Assembly: GCA_027577595.1 (NCBI GenBank)
Contig: JANBRJ010000049.1
Span: 1 to 64,000, forward strand
Direction: 5' to 3'
DNA length: 64,000 nt
Source of the DNA: Coemansia sp. RSA 487
Lineage: Eukaryota; Kickxellomycota; Kickxellomycetes; Kickxellales; Kickxellaceae
Shown here: positions 21,728 to 33,100 of the stretch, piece after piece
Layout: every line of letters starts with the position of its first letter
Numbering within the stretch: position 1 is the stretch's first letter
The notes under the pieces: generated by a model
Told to the model about the DNA's origin: nothing
The model's input: the letters and a program-made list of their open reading frames with translations, nothing else
The model's database searches: none
Program-made: the position numbers and the translations under genes

Positions 21728-23698
21728 ATGGACGCCAGCAGTCAACATATCTCTGGCATTGGCCACAGCTCCAACACAACGGATTGTTACAGCAAAAATA
21801 TCGGAGGCAGCGATGGTATGATTGCTAGACGCTATGCGCAGATTGTCATCAAGGAGCCCAGCACCACAGAGCCCAAAAAGGCCAAGCGTAAGCGCATCAC
21901 GCCTGAGCAGCTGAAGGAGCTTACCGCTGTTTTTGAAAAGACGGACACGCCAACCCATGACATACGTGAGGAGCTATCGAAAAAGCTCAATATGACCAAC
22001 CGCGAGGTCCAGGTGTGGTTCCAAAACCGCAGAGCAAAGTACAGCCGTCTTCGCATTGAGCAGCAGCGCCAGATGCGTACAAATGCTGCAATAATATACA
22101 GTGCAGGAATGATCACCAGGGCACCTGTCCCTGTCGCTGTTCCTATCACTGCAGCGCCAGTGCCTGTATCCATGACAATGTCTTCCCATCCTCCGCATGC
22201 ACCCCCTGCAAAGTACTCTCATCCACAACAGTACTCCCACTCTGCATCATTTTCGCCTTCCCACCGCCCGCCGTCGCTACCAAAACCACTGGACGGCGCT
22301 GTTGCCGGTGAGCATGCAGACTCGGGGTTTATCTCGCCAGGGCGTCCTGCGATTCTCAGAACCACTCCTACTAACTACATTTCGATAGAACAGCATGTGC
22401 AGAACAATCACCCGAGCACCTCAAACTTGCCGTCTGCAAGAAAATCCTTCCCTAATGCCTCCTATACAGCCAGCAGATACAATGCCCCTGTCGTTGTAAG
22501 GACATCTAGTCCTTTGAAACAGCATCAACAACAGCACAGCCAGGAGTTTAGGGCTTGCCTTCCTACGGAGCACACAGGAATGTCAGCAGTACATTGCCAA
22601 TACACACCACCATTGGTATCGTCGACACACTGTCCACATACAGGATCCTCAACAGAAAGCAGCTACACTTCCCATGATCCAAGGTCGCCACCAGCACATT
22701 CATACCAGTGTAACTCTGACACTCTTCGTCGTCGCTACAGCCAGCAACACGCAGACCCGCACAGCCGTTCCAGCACATATGCGCTAAATGGTCGTAGAAA
22801 CACGCTGTCAGCATACCAGGATGCTGGCGCTCCATCGGGAGTGTACATAGATGGCGAATCCGAACAAGGATCGCAAAGTTGTTTTGCCAAATCTCCTCCC
22901 TTTGGACAGTCTGCAAATGCTGTTAGTGTGCGCGCACGCTACATGTCTGGCACTCCCACCTGCGACCTTCATGGTCGCTATAAATACAGTATGCAGCGTC
23001 GCTATTCTCCGTCCACACTAAGCAGTCCATGTAACCACGACCATTACTATATGACCACAAGGACGGCTGGCCAAGCGCCCGTGTCTACTGCTGAGCAAGT
23101 GGCGTCATCGGCCATCAGCACAGTCGATGCGACGAACACTAACAGCCATGCCATCAAGCTGCCATCATTTCGAACCATGCTTGCAAGCGTTGAGGGTACT
23201 GCTGACAAATCTTTTGAATCATCTGCAGATATTGCGCCCAGTTACGCAGAGACCACACCACGCGAGGAGAGCCACTGCATACCGACACCAATAAATAGGA
23301 CTGATAGCCATTCCGATGCAAGGTTGTCTGCTCAAGGACACGAGCGTTATTTGCCGCTCGAGGCTCAGTGCTCGTCGCCATATACACAACACTATGCAGA
23401 GTCCCAGATAAACGAAGCAAAGATGGGAATTGACGTGCTGGCAACCGCTGCCATTTCGGTTTCATCAGCCAAAAGCAGCGGCTCTCTACCTCATCTTACT
23501 CCTCTATCAGAGTTTTCTATCCGGGGTGTTCCATCACATAACACGCAATCGGCCTATGCTTTGCGCCAGAGCTATGTTGAGCAGCAATATATTTTGCAGA
23601 AAGACGAGGAAGCTGATTCGGGCATTGTACACTCGCGCAAGGTAACGCCAAACGAGATCAGGGAACATGGTGTACATTGCAATTGGAGACCATGGTAA
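21728..23698 (+). CDS. homeodomain transcription factor
   Basis: 656 aa from the ATG at 21728 (MDASSQHISGIGH). The frame is open upstream, but that part is T-rich leader sequence. The homeodomain spans about residues 50-110: KRKRITPEQLKELTAVFEKT, then helix 3 REVQVWFQNRRAKYSRLR with the invariant WFQNRR (about residue 95). It has the normal 60-residue spacing, so it is not a TALE type. The remaining about 540 residues are low-complexity Ser/Pro/His/Gln with no second domain, as in fungal Yox1/Phx1-like factors. Nuclear DNA binding follows from the domain; targets are unknown. The long upstream region suggests complex regulation. Confidence 0.85.
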   Translation: MDASSQHISGIGHSSNTTDCYSKNIGGSDGMIARRYAQIVIKEPSTTEPKKAKRKRITPEQLKELTAVFEKTDTPTHDIREELSKKLNMTNREVQVWFQNRRAKYSRLRIEQQRQMRTNAAIIYSAGMITRAPVPVAVPITAAPVPVSMTMSSHPPHAPPAKYSHPQQYSHSASFSPSHRPPSLPKPLDGAVAGEHADSGFISPGRPAILRTTPTNYISIEQHVQNNHPSTSNLPSARKSFPNASYTASRYNAPVVVRTSSPLKQHQQQHSQEFRACLPTEHTGMSAVHCQYTPPLVSSTHCPHTGSSTESSYTSHDPRSPPAHSYQCNSDTLRRRYSQQHADPHSRSSTYALNGRRNTLSAYQDAGAPSGVYIDGESEQGSQSCFAKSPPFGQSANAVSVRARYMSGTPTCDLHGRYKYSMQRRYSPSTLSSPCNHDHYYMTTRTAGQAPVSTAEQVASSAISTVDATNTNSHAIKLPSFRTMLASVEGTADKSFESSADIAPSYAETTPREESHCIPTPINRTDSHSDARLSAQGHERYLPLEAQCSSPYTQHYAESQINEAKMGIDVLATAAISVSSAKSSGSLPHLTPLSEFSIRGVPSHNTQSAYALRQSYVEQQYILQKDEEADSGIVHSRKVTPNEIREHGVHCNWRPW

Positions 23699-23968
23699 GA
23701 ATAGAATGCCCCCCATGCAGGATGTACAATATTGCCTTTCTTCATTAAGGAGAGTGCCATATACGGCGACAACATGGCACATGCTGGTGCTTGTCTGCTT
23801 TGCATCTTTTATGTTTTACTGACCTTGCACTTTGTCCGCGGATCGTGACAAACCAAAGCCTATCTTCAAAAAGTGAAACATTATAATTATATTGTTATCT
23901 CTAGTCATTTTGTAACATTTTTATTGAATAAAACAAGAATCCACATGCAAATTGCGTTGCTGTGAAAG

Positions 23969-24937
23969 TTAGAGAATACCCCACATGTCTTCGAGGGCAC
24001 ACGTAAGCTTGCCACAGGCAACAGAAGCACTGAGTGGATACTCCGAAATACCAATCTTCTCATCGACATACGAGTCTGCAAAGTCATCTTTACCATGGGC
24101 CAATGCGCCTATCGCAACGACGAGATTCTGCCCTGGGCTAAGCTTTCTGCGCATCCATGTTTGGAGGTGAACAGTTGGGGCGTCGTACGAAAATGTAATC
24201 TTGAACGAGTTGGGCGGAAAGTACTGTGAAGCAGGGTTTTTGATGACCTTGAGAAGCTTTTCATGGCCATTGACAGAGCGAATTGACATTTTATGAAGAA
24301 GCTGCACCATAAGTCCAGAAAAGCGCTTGAATGTCCGTGGGATGCGCACTTGTGGACTGATCTCAATTAGCACATCGCTTTTCGTGTGGATATACACCTG
24401 CAAGCGACCAGTTTTGTTAAGCGGGCTATCCAAAAGCGTCAGCAGGCATTGGTGGGTAATGTCAGGGCGCGATTCCGCAATGTCTCTACCCATTCTTGCA
24501 AGGATTCCTTGGTGGTCGTCGCAGTTGAGCAGCTGGTACTTTGCATCCTTGCTTTTTCCAACCTTGTATGTTTCCAGGGATGCAGCCTCCAGCACAACAA
24601 TAAGCCTGGATGTCTCGTTCTGTTCTTGAACCGACTTTGGAACCTTTGGTGCAATCGGAAGCATACTTGATGTGTGGTTCTGGTTATTGTTGACAAATTT
24701 ATGGAATTCTATCTCGGGCGTTTGATCATCGCTATCAACTGGTTCGCCGTTTTGGCCATTGCTTTCGGACTCGTCGCTCACACGCTGTTCCTCGTTGTCT
24801 CTCGAATCGCCAGAGTTCTTTTCGACAGCCACACGTTCATATGCAGGTTCAGCATCCCCATCTGTTCGGACCTTCTTTGCGTTATCACTGGTAGCTTCTT
24901 TTGCCTTTTGCGCTCTTTTATCTCCCGTCCGAGCCAT
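23969..24937 (-). CDS. EMG1: 18S rRNA (pseudouridine-N1)-methyltransferase
   Basis: 322 aa, intronless. After a charged about 100-residue N-terminus comes the Nep1 SPOUT domain. It shows [97 protein letters not shown] and [10 protein letters not shown], and ends [38 protein letters not shown]. Each block is diagnostic of EMG1/NEP1, which methylates a pseudouridine in 18S rRNA and assists 40S assembly in the nucleolus. The acidic/basic N-terminal extension is longer than in yeast. It converges on the homeodomain gene with about 270 bp between stops. Confidence 0.95.
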   Translation of the reverse strand: MARTGDKRAQKAKEATSDNAKKVRTDGDAEPAYERVAVEKNSGDSRDNEEQRVSDESESNGQNGEPVDSDDQTPEIEFHKFVNNNQNHTSSMLPIAPKVPKSVQEQNETSRLIVVLEAASLETYKVGKSKDAKYQLLNCDDHQGILARMGRDIAESRPDITHQCLLTLLDSPLNKTGRLQVYIHTKSDVLIEISPQVRIPRTFKRFSGLMVQLLHKMSIRSVNGHEKLLKVIKNPASQYFPPNSFKITFSYDAPTVHLQTWMRRKLSPGQNLVVAIGALAHGKDDFADSYVDEKIGISEYPLSASVACGKLTCALEDMWGIL

Positions 24938-25730
24938 TGTAGTTTTCGTTGAGAATTAGGAACAAATCTGAGTTCCAAGCAAGTACGTTGACTTTGAGTT
25001 TTCCTTTACAGATAATAAAGAAAGAATCTAGGTAAATAGGGTGCTTTCAACAAGAGACTGTGATAATATATTATATACGACAGGTAGAATATTGAATAAG
25101 AAGAAAAAGGACCTGTGAAAAAAGTTTAATCCCATCCACCTCCAGAGTGCAAAAAAAAAAAATCGAGCAAAAAATTGATCCAGCCAAAACACCTTCAGTA
25201 ATCAGAAATCACGAAATTACAAACAGCGCTATTCGTGTGTTGATTTTTGCAAGAATGTTGTCAGCTACAGGAAAAAAACTCTGCGTTTCCAAGATATTCT
25301 GCGAGGGAGCGGTGCGCACCAACTGTTTCAAACATTCGCAAGAAGTGGGGCATAAACTCGCGGCGAGGCACCCAGAGGGAAAACCCGAGCTCCGCAAATA
25401 CAGAAAACTCTTGATCCAAAATCGAGTTTGCAGATACCTCAAAGCGTCTTTGAATAGCCTAATTGTATTTGTTTGGACAAAAAGCACATACAAATTTTCA
25501 GTAAGGCAAGTTAATCCTAGTTCATGATTGAAATGGCATTTTTGTAGATGATGCTCATAGGTATATCCACTTTTTACGCTAAAAAGGGTTGAAAATAGTT
25601 TGGTTGGCGAAAATGATCAATCATTGGATGCTTCTAATATCCAGTTTTTAATAAAACAAAACCTGCAACCAGAATAGACGCAATACGTTATTCCACAATT
25701 GCAGAATAAAAGGTAAGCTATATGCGGCAT
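24938..25730. other. intergenic, 5' flank of EMG1
   Basis: About 0.8 kb, AT-rich. The plus-strand frame 25147-25527 shows no recognisable domain. Nothing else is supported. Confidence 0.4.
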
Positions 25731-26127
25731 TGTCTTTGTTGCTGCTGCTTCGCCAGAAAGTCGGTCATGATACGTACAGCTGATGCAATCGGATTAAACA
25801 CACGCACACACACGCAATTAAGCAAATAAATGGGCATCTTTCCAGTCACGATGGCAAAGCTCAATGTGAGACTGACTATACCGTATTTGAAGGCACTGGA
25901 CTGAGGAATGTAAAATGGACAAAAAAAGATCTTGCAAATATTTATGGCAAAGACACACTACCGAAAAAGTAAACGATAGAACAAATCCCAGCTTAAACAC
26001 AAGATGGCTGAGCATGCTGTCAGTTGGGTGACAAATAAAAGCCCACCAGACAATAAGAAAAAGCCCAAGCATTTGAAATACACAATGTTGGAAATTAAAA
26101 TGATGACTGCAATTGTGATGTACCTAC

Positions 26128-28781
26128 CTGAAGCGATCGAGAAACAGAAACCTCGCGACTTTCGTTGATTTTCAGTGCCAAGAACAGACACACAGCTATA
26201 GAAATCGTACATCCAAACAGTAAAACATCCACATAGTTCAAAGTTGAGCATAAATAGACTATGCGTGGTACGGTCATATGCTGTTCACGATTAAACATTT
26301 TTTGAGATGGGAAAGATGGGAGCATACATATTGTGGTCCCGAGTTGGGGCCACACGGATGGAAAGAAAAAGCTTTAGCGAAAAGACCCGAGCCAAGAAAG
26401 TGAGTCCGATGTAGATGAGAGGAAACATGTAATTGTCTCTCCACAGCGCCAAAATAAAGAATCCACAAGTAGTCTCATCGTTTTCAGCCAACATGCCGCA
26501 CATGGAAGAAGCACGCCTGTTTGTCGGACACATTATTGGAGGAGTTGCATGAATCAATCCAAAGCATACATTGAAGCAAATGTGTACTGTTGCTGCTGAC
26601 CGTGGTCATATTACGCGCTTGGCTTGTTCATGCGACGGAATGGCATGTGTCTTCTATTGTGCTGATAATATCCGCTGTGGAATGCAAATGATGCACTGAA
26701 TCAGACACAAAAGACAATAAAGCAGGCAAGAAAAGAAGAAAAGACGACAGCAGCAATAAATCCAAATAGGTATATTGTAAGGGAGTGAGTGAGTGGGTGG
26801 GCAATGACAGGGGGAAAAATCAAAGCTCAGTATGGAGCATAAATAGGCTGCATAGCCTTTAATTTCATTGTCCACATGATAGGCTCGGGTTGGGAATTCA
26901 TCTCAAATTAATGCCATCATATGAACAAGGGTAAAAAAGAAAGGGCAGTTGTTTCAGAGTTCAAGGCATGGCATCCGCAAAAACTAATTAATGCACTCCT
27001 TTAGTTCCTCATTCCCTACCAGATCCAGATAATATAACATACAGGAACAGCATTGATTCGCCCATGAAATAAATAAATCAGCCTAAAAATATAATCACAT
27101 TTGGAGTGAATGGCGAATCCATAGAATAGGCATCAGAGAACAGACACCAACAGAATGAATGCAGTAGTTGGTTGTACTGTTTATGAACACACGCTCCCCT
27201 ATCTATTCATACATATGATCATATACGAGTTGTCGTGTGCACAATTGATCGATGGCCAGTACGTATTTTCACGAAATTCGCAGATAAGCAATGTCAATGT
27301 CACTAATGCGACAAATTAAAAAAGACAGTTCACCAACCCACCTACCTGCTACCAGTTTTCGATTATCCTTCACCACATAGCCCTTCCAAATAAGTTTTTC
27401 AAAATAGACCCATCCAATTGCAGCGGTCGAAAGCTCTAGGTCCTGCTCACGCGTGACACGCAATATGTTTGCCTTTAGACGTCGTAGCTGGTCTAATGTC
27501 AGGCCCGCCGCAGAAAGTTCCATGTGTGTTTCTTTAAAGCTATCACTATCGTCTTGACGCGGTTCATCCAGTCGAGTATAATCGAGAATTGAGCCCACAT
27601 ACCCAGCCAGCCCATGCATTGATCGTTGCAGGCTCTTGTGCAAGCCAGAATCATCCAGTTTGTTTGGCTGATATACAGCAGTTGACAGAGTTTGATCTGG
27701 ATTGCCTTCTGCAGATGGCCTATTTGTTAAAACGAAAGAAAGTATAGCAAAGGACAACTGCAGAGCCCGGAATTAGTCAGTATTATAAACTGGATCACTG
27801 CCGAATAACTAATATAGACAAAGTCAATACTTACGTGAGAGTATGTAGTGGATGCAAAAGGTATGCAAATGATTGATCCTACAGCAAATAAAATGGTACC
27901 ATTCATTCAAACACAGATTTAGAAGTCGACACAGCTTGCTTGATAGGCTCCAACGACAGAATGAGCTCAAGTAAAAATAAAGCGAATGACTTTACCATTT
28001 TGTTTTGGTTCATGGCTGCTAATGGCTCTCCACCGCCATTCAAATTGTTTCCATGTCTATGTCTATCATCGCTCTTTCCAGAAAATGGCTTTATAGGCGC
28101 AAATACCATTGGAAATGCCGACGGTTTCAATGAAAGCGACTCTGTGGCCAGATGCCTATTATGCGATTCCGCATTACTGTCAACCCCATGTGATGGTCTT
28201 CTTCCATGTCTGTTGCCTATTCTTTCCGTGTCGCTTTCGCTTGAAGACGAATCGTCGCTGCTATCATCTTTTAAACCCGCTGAATTGGAAGTAATAAAGG
28301 AGCCTATGGCCGAAAAGGCGTTGGCGACGACACCAGAAGGCACACTGGCGTCCACGTATCCAGAAGATCCATTCTGCCGATTATTGATTTGAAGGTGCTG
28401 AGAACTAGTCGGGATGCTAACTTTGCGGGCCTGGCCGGTCAGATTCTGTCTTTTTTGACCTGGCGGAATGCTCTCGCAGTTGCAAATATCAAGAGGAGGT
28501 TCCTGGCGACCAGGGTTGATTACTGAGCCTTCGCTCTGTGACGTATCGTCACGAGTAACCCACAGCGTTGTATCCTCAGTAGTGTTGCTGGTCTGAATAG
28601 ACGATAGAAACTTTAATGCTCGTTCGTTTCGACGCCTTACATACACTACCGGATCGATTCTTTGGCATACACTACCTTCAGACACCTGAATTTCTGTGTG
28701 TGTGTTGACTACACCACTTACGGTATCTGTTGGAATTTTTGAGGCACTATGTTCAGAGTCCTTTGCATCGCTGTCATTCAT
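26128..28781 (-). CDS. CABLES-like cyclin-box protein (four exons resolved, 3' end unresolved)
   Basis: Exons on minus: 28781-27996, 27878-27835, 27719-27346 and 26195-26128, giving 424 codons in phase. Introns are 117, 115 and 1,150 bp with GTAAAG, GTAAGT and GTAGGT donors. Exon 1 has RRNERALKFLSSIQ, as near the start of CABLES proteins. Exon 3 has REQDLELSTAAIGWVYFEKLIWKGYVVKDNRKLVA. Exon 4 resumes exactly with AVCLFLALKINESREV, the next cyclin-box helix (family form KLxAxxCxxLAAKxN). CABLES proteins link CDKs with tyrosine kinases. Further exons should lie at about 25730-26000, where LGFVLSFTF and a frame ending KQQQQRQCRI are visible, but I could not fix the splice. The gene is divergent from EBP2. 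Confidence 0.65.
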
Positions 28782-29159
28782 AATTGAGATGCTTCTAATT
28801 TGATAAAGTGAATATAAACATATAGCTGCAAGCTGAATGGAGAAAAAGAAAGATGTCTAAGGTGCTAAAATTAGCGATGGTGATGACACAGATAAATCAA
28901 CACCTGATTGATCAAGTGTAAATTAAGATGCAAAATACTTTTTTTCCCTCCAATTTTTTTTTGGCTTTTCAATACTTTGTCAAAATTGCAGCAAGAAAAG
29001 CACTCTTTTCTTCGTTCACTCTTAAAGTTGCACTTTAAATTTTTAAATCTCCCTCTCGTCAAAGTAGCTAGCTCGACACGTTTTTATATCCAGCCTGTTT
29101 GTTTTATTTTATTTTCCTGTATACCGAACTACCACTTTGTGGATAAAGTATCTATAAAA
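28782..29159. promoter_or_regulatory. shared divergent promoter region, CABLES-like / EBP2
   Basis: A 378-bp gap separates two divergent start codons (28781 minus, 29160 plus). It is strongly T-rich on the EBP2 side. No specific site could be assigned. Confidence 0.45.
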
Positions 29160-30038
29160 ATGTCCGACAACGAACGTGCCTATAGCGAAGATGACAACAT
29201 GATGATTGACGATGAAGAGACTGCCCTCGAACTTGCTGCGTTACAGGCTGATAGTATGCTTCCTCAGCGCAAAAAGGAGTTTATAAACCATAAAGCCGCA
29301 CTCTCTACACTGGTCGACGAGATATCTCAAAAGGATCTCGATTGGATTCAGCGCTGTGATATCACCAACATGGATCCGCTCGTTGTGGAAAACACTGAGG
29401 ATGATTTGGATCGCGAGCTCAAGTTTTACCAGCAGGCGCTTGAAGCTGTGACTGAGGCGAAGGATAAAATTAAGAAGGCTGGCGTGCCGTTCTCCAGACC
29501 CAACGACTACTTTGCAGAAATGGTAAAATCTGATTCACAAATGGCAAGAATTCGTCAAAAGCTTCTTGACCAAAAGAAGAGCATTCAAAATGCGGAGGAG
29601 GCCAAGAAGCAACGCCAGCTGCGCAAGTACGGCAAGCAGATTCAGCAAGAGAAGATAAAGGAGCGTGAGGATAAGAAAAAGGCGACTCTTGACAAGATCG
29701 CGGCAGTCAAGAAGCGCTTACGCAATGGCAATGCGGGAGATGACAACGACGAAGACTTTGACATTAACGTGGATTCTGACGATAATTCGAAATCCGGATC
29801 AGCCTTTGCCAAAAAAGACAAGAATGGTCGACCACTGCCCAGCAAGAAGCGCCAGTTGAAAAATACAAAGTTCGGGTTTGGCGGCAAGAAGCGAGGCTTG
29901 AAAAGGAATACGGCAGAGAGTGCCAGTGACATTAGCGGATTTAGTAATAAGCGAAACAAGAGTGCAGAATTTTCGAGGAATTCGAACAGAGGCAGCTCAA
30001 AGCGGCCAGGCAAGGCTAAAAGACAGCGCACTCACTAG
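29160..30038 (+). CDS. EBP2: rRNA-processing protein EBP2
   Basis: 292 aa from the ATG at 29160 (MSDNERAYSEDD). An acidic N-terminus is followed by the Ebp2 core: LDRELKFYQQALEAVTEAK, VPFSRPNDYFAEMVKSDSQM, RIRQKLLDQKK, KKQRQLRKYGKQIQQEK. The basic C-terminus has KNTKFGFGGKKRGLKRNTAES. The F-SRP-x-DYFAEM-KSD and KFGFGGKKR signatures are specific for EBP2/EBNA1BP2, a nucleolar factor of 27S pre-rRNA maturation and 60S assembly. Upstream in-frame codons are T-rich leader and were excluded. It converges on the ABCC gene with 112 bp between stops. Confidence 0.95.
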   Translation: MSDNERAYSEDDNMMIDDEETALELAALQADSMLPQRKKEFINHKAALSTLVDEISQKDLDWIQRCDITNMDPLVVENTEDDLDRELKFYQQALEAVTEAKDKIKKAGVPFSRPNDYFAEMVKSDSQMARIRQKLLDQKKSIQNAEEAKKQRQLRKYGKQIQQEKIKEREDKKKATLDKIAAVKKRLRNGNAGDDNDEDFDINVDSDDNSKSGSAFAKKDKNGRPLPSKKRQLKNTKFGFGGKKRGLKRNTAESASDISGFSNKRNKSAEFSRNSNRGSSKRPGKAKRQRTH

Positions 30039-30150
30039 GTGTATCTCATATACTTCTGAGAATATTTTGTCGAATGTTAAACAAGTAACACAAACCTATC
30101 TGTGCTTCTTTTTATAGCTATTGTTGGTAATATGTGTTTCTCTATTCTTA

Positions 30151-33100
30151 TTAAGTGAGATCTGAAGCTTTAGACATGCGTATCTGTGCAAGCATGCGAT
30201 CTACGGCGTCGGATCCCATCTCTTTGATCATATCATGAAAGACAGATGGCCGTTGTTGGCTAGAGACAGATGCAGCAGGCCCATTATCTGTACTACAAGC
30301 CTTATAGTCAAGGTGCCGCTCTAGCAAATGTAGCGGGGATCCAGATTCTACGATCTGGCCGTTATCAACAACGAATACTTTGTCGTATCTGATGATGGTT
30401 TGAAGACGGTGCGCTATGCTGACAACACTCATTCTGTTTTCTTTGGAGAGAATGATACGCTGGATAGTGGCATCGGTCTCATAGTCCACATTTGCTGTGG
30501 CCTCATCAAGAATAAGAATACGCGGCTTTCGCAAAAGAGCTCGTGCTAAGCATATAAGCTGACGCTGTCCTACTGAAAAGGAGTCCCCTCCTTCGCCAAC
30601 AAGAGTATCCAACTTCTCCGCGCGCTGAGCAACTTGGCTATGCAAGGACACAAGGTCAATAACGCTCCAAATATCAGAGTCACTGAATTCATGCAGTGGA
30701 TCTAAATTATCCCGAAGAGTACCATCAAATAGAACTGGATCTTGCGGCAGGATTCCAATGGATTTCCTTAGTTTTCCTAGCGTTAAAGTTTGGATATCTA
30801 TGCCGTCAATAAATATTCTTCCACACGAAGGCTCGCTGATTCTGAACAGTGCTGAGATAATGCTTGATTTGCCAGCACCAGAGCGGCCGATTATAGCAAC
30901 CCGGTCGCCGTCATAGATCTCCATATTTATGTTTTTTAGAGCTGGTGGCAGTCCTTGTCGATAGCACATGGTCAGCTCGCGAATGATCACAGTCCCTCTT
31001 CGTGGCCAGTGTCGTGGCGTGTTGGATATGGGTATCATCCTGCCCTTCCCTGTGCAAGCTGCTCTGTTTGGTTTCTGGGATGCCTCTTCTTGTTCAAGAG
31101 ACGTTGCGTAGTGTTCAATTCGTTCAACCGAATTCATATTATTTTGAAGTTCCGTCCAACCACGGCCAGCATATGTTGCATACGCACCCATTTGGGTCGC
31201 TTGAATAAGCAACAGGCCAACGGCGGCCGTGTCCCATTTTAAAGGCTGCGCAACAACGACTATGCATACAACAAATGACAAAAGATGGCTCAGCAGATCA
31301 ACCCGCAACCACACCCAGTTTTGGGCAACCATAGCCAGCCACTGTGGGCGATTTGCGCTGTCAAGGGCTTTATCAGCTATGGATATGTAGCGATCCTGGG
31401 CTTTATATGCTCTAATTGTAGCCAGGCCTTGGAGTGTCTGAGCGTAGTGCGCATAGAGGGGCGACCTCGCAATTGCTGCCACGCGTTGTATCTCGACAGA
31501 GGTACGCATGTATATGTAGATTAGAATCCAGCTTGTAGCAAAAAGCGGAATCAAAGGAGCAAGGAATATAGGAACAAGTATGGATATCGACACAAACGAA
31601 CCGATCGAGCGAGATATATTCTGATAGAATTGCCTGAAAAAGTCGCACAAAGCGAAATCAAGCGAGTCGATATCACGCGTAAAGCGATTCAATACTCGGC
31701 CAAGTGGAGTGGTATCAAAGAAACTCATTGGCGCACGCAAGACGCGCTGCATTGCTTGGTTATGAAGTCTCTTTGAGCCCTTATAAGCACTGACAACCAA
31801 AAGAGCAGCGAAAAACACAAACCAGACGAACTGCATAGCACCAAATAGAGCATAGATCCCTATGTACAAATGAGTTTTATCCACATCTTTTCTGTGCCTA
31901 ACCCATGCACGCATCCAAAAGTCGCTGCCCACACGGCATCCTTGTGTGATAACCAGACTAAGGATAATTCCAGCAAACAAAATATAGCCGCCACTAGCCT
32001 TTATGTAGTTTACATATGTTGCGATTGCGACCTGGCCAGTCACACGTTCTTCCTGGCTCATTAGTCCATTCATAGCTCTATCCGCCATTGCCTTTTCATC
32101 CATATATTTTGGACAAATCCATGAACTGCACTCTTCCGTTTCGGAATGTTCTGCTGTCTCCCTTCCCGACGAGCTGTCTCGGCTGCTTTCGGTATCTACA
32201 GGTAAAGCTACTCTGAATATTTCAGTTTGGTATTTTGCCTTGTCATTAGTAGATATGCGGGAATCAACGCTTTCAAATGACATGTTTCTTATCGGTGTTG
32301 CAGTGCGGAATGAGCTGTCTTCGGTGCAAGGATCTTTTGACTGCCGGTTTTCTCTTTCGGGCATGCTACTGGCAAACGAGCGACACATTTCAGCTGTCAA
32401 GCCATCGATGGCCATCAGCTGAGAAAACGATCCATGCTCAACTACACGGCCATCTCCAATAGCTATAACGATATCGGCGGCAGAAAGCAGGTCGAGGTCG
32501 TTTGTTGCCATGATGCGCGTTCTGTTTGCAAGGATCCCCTTGATGCAACATCTGAATATATCGTGTGATATTTTGACATCGACAGCGCTAAGGCAATCAT
32601 CCAGCAGTATCATGTCTCTTTCTGCATACACGGCGCGAGCAATATTTATTCTCTGCTTCTGACCACCCGACAGTGTAACTCCGCGCTCACCAGCTTCTGT
32701 CAAATCGCGATCAGGCATGGCATGAAGGTCTGCTTCTAGTGCACAAGCCTCTACAACATTAATGTACTTTTGTTTGTCGAATGGCAGGCCAAATGTTATG
32801 TTGTCACGGATAGACGCATTCATCACCCAGGGGATCTGCGGAGCATAGCTTAGTGTGCCTCCTAAAGCAATGCTTCCCGAAACAATCTTCATTTCTCCAA
32901 TAAGCGCGTTCAGAAGTGAGCTTTTACCACTACCCACCGTTCCTACAACTGCAACAAGGCTTCCATGGGGGATTTCGATATTGCCAACATAGAACGTGTC
33001 AAAGGTAGTGCCTGTGCCATGCGGCTCTGAACATCCAGGAGCCTGGGGAAACTTGTATGTCTGTAATGATCTATCCGCGTAGCGAGCGCTAGGAATCGTA

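Noticed and set aside
25147-25527. 126-aa plus-strand frame upstream of EMG1
   Set aside because: Basic and AT-rich composition, with no recognisable motif.
25818-26557. Minus-strand hydrophobic frames that look like a separate multi-pass membrane protein
   Set aside because: The frames overlap in three registers within T-rich DNA. One of them fits the cyclin box of the CABLES-like gene after splicing, so a separate membrane protein is not needed.
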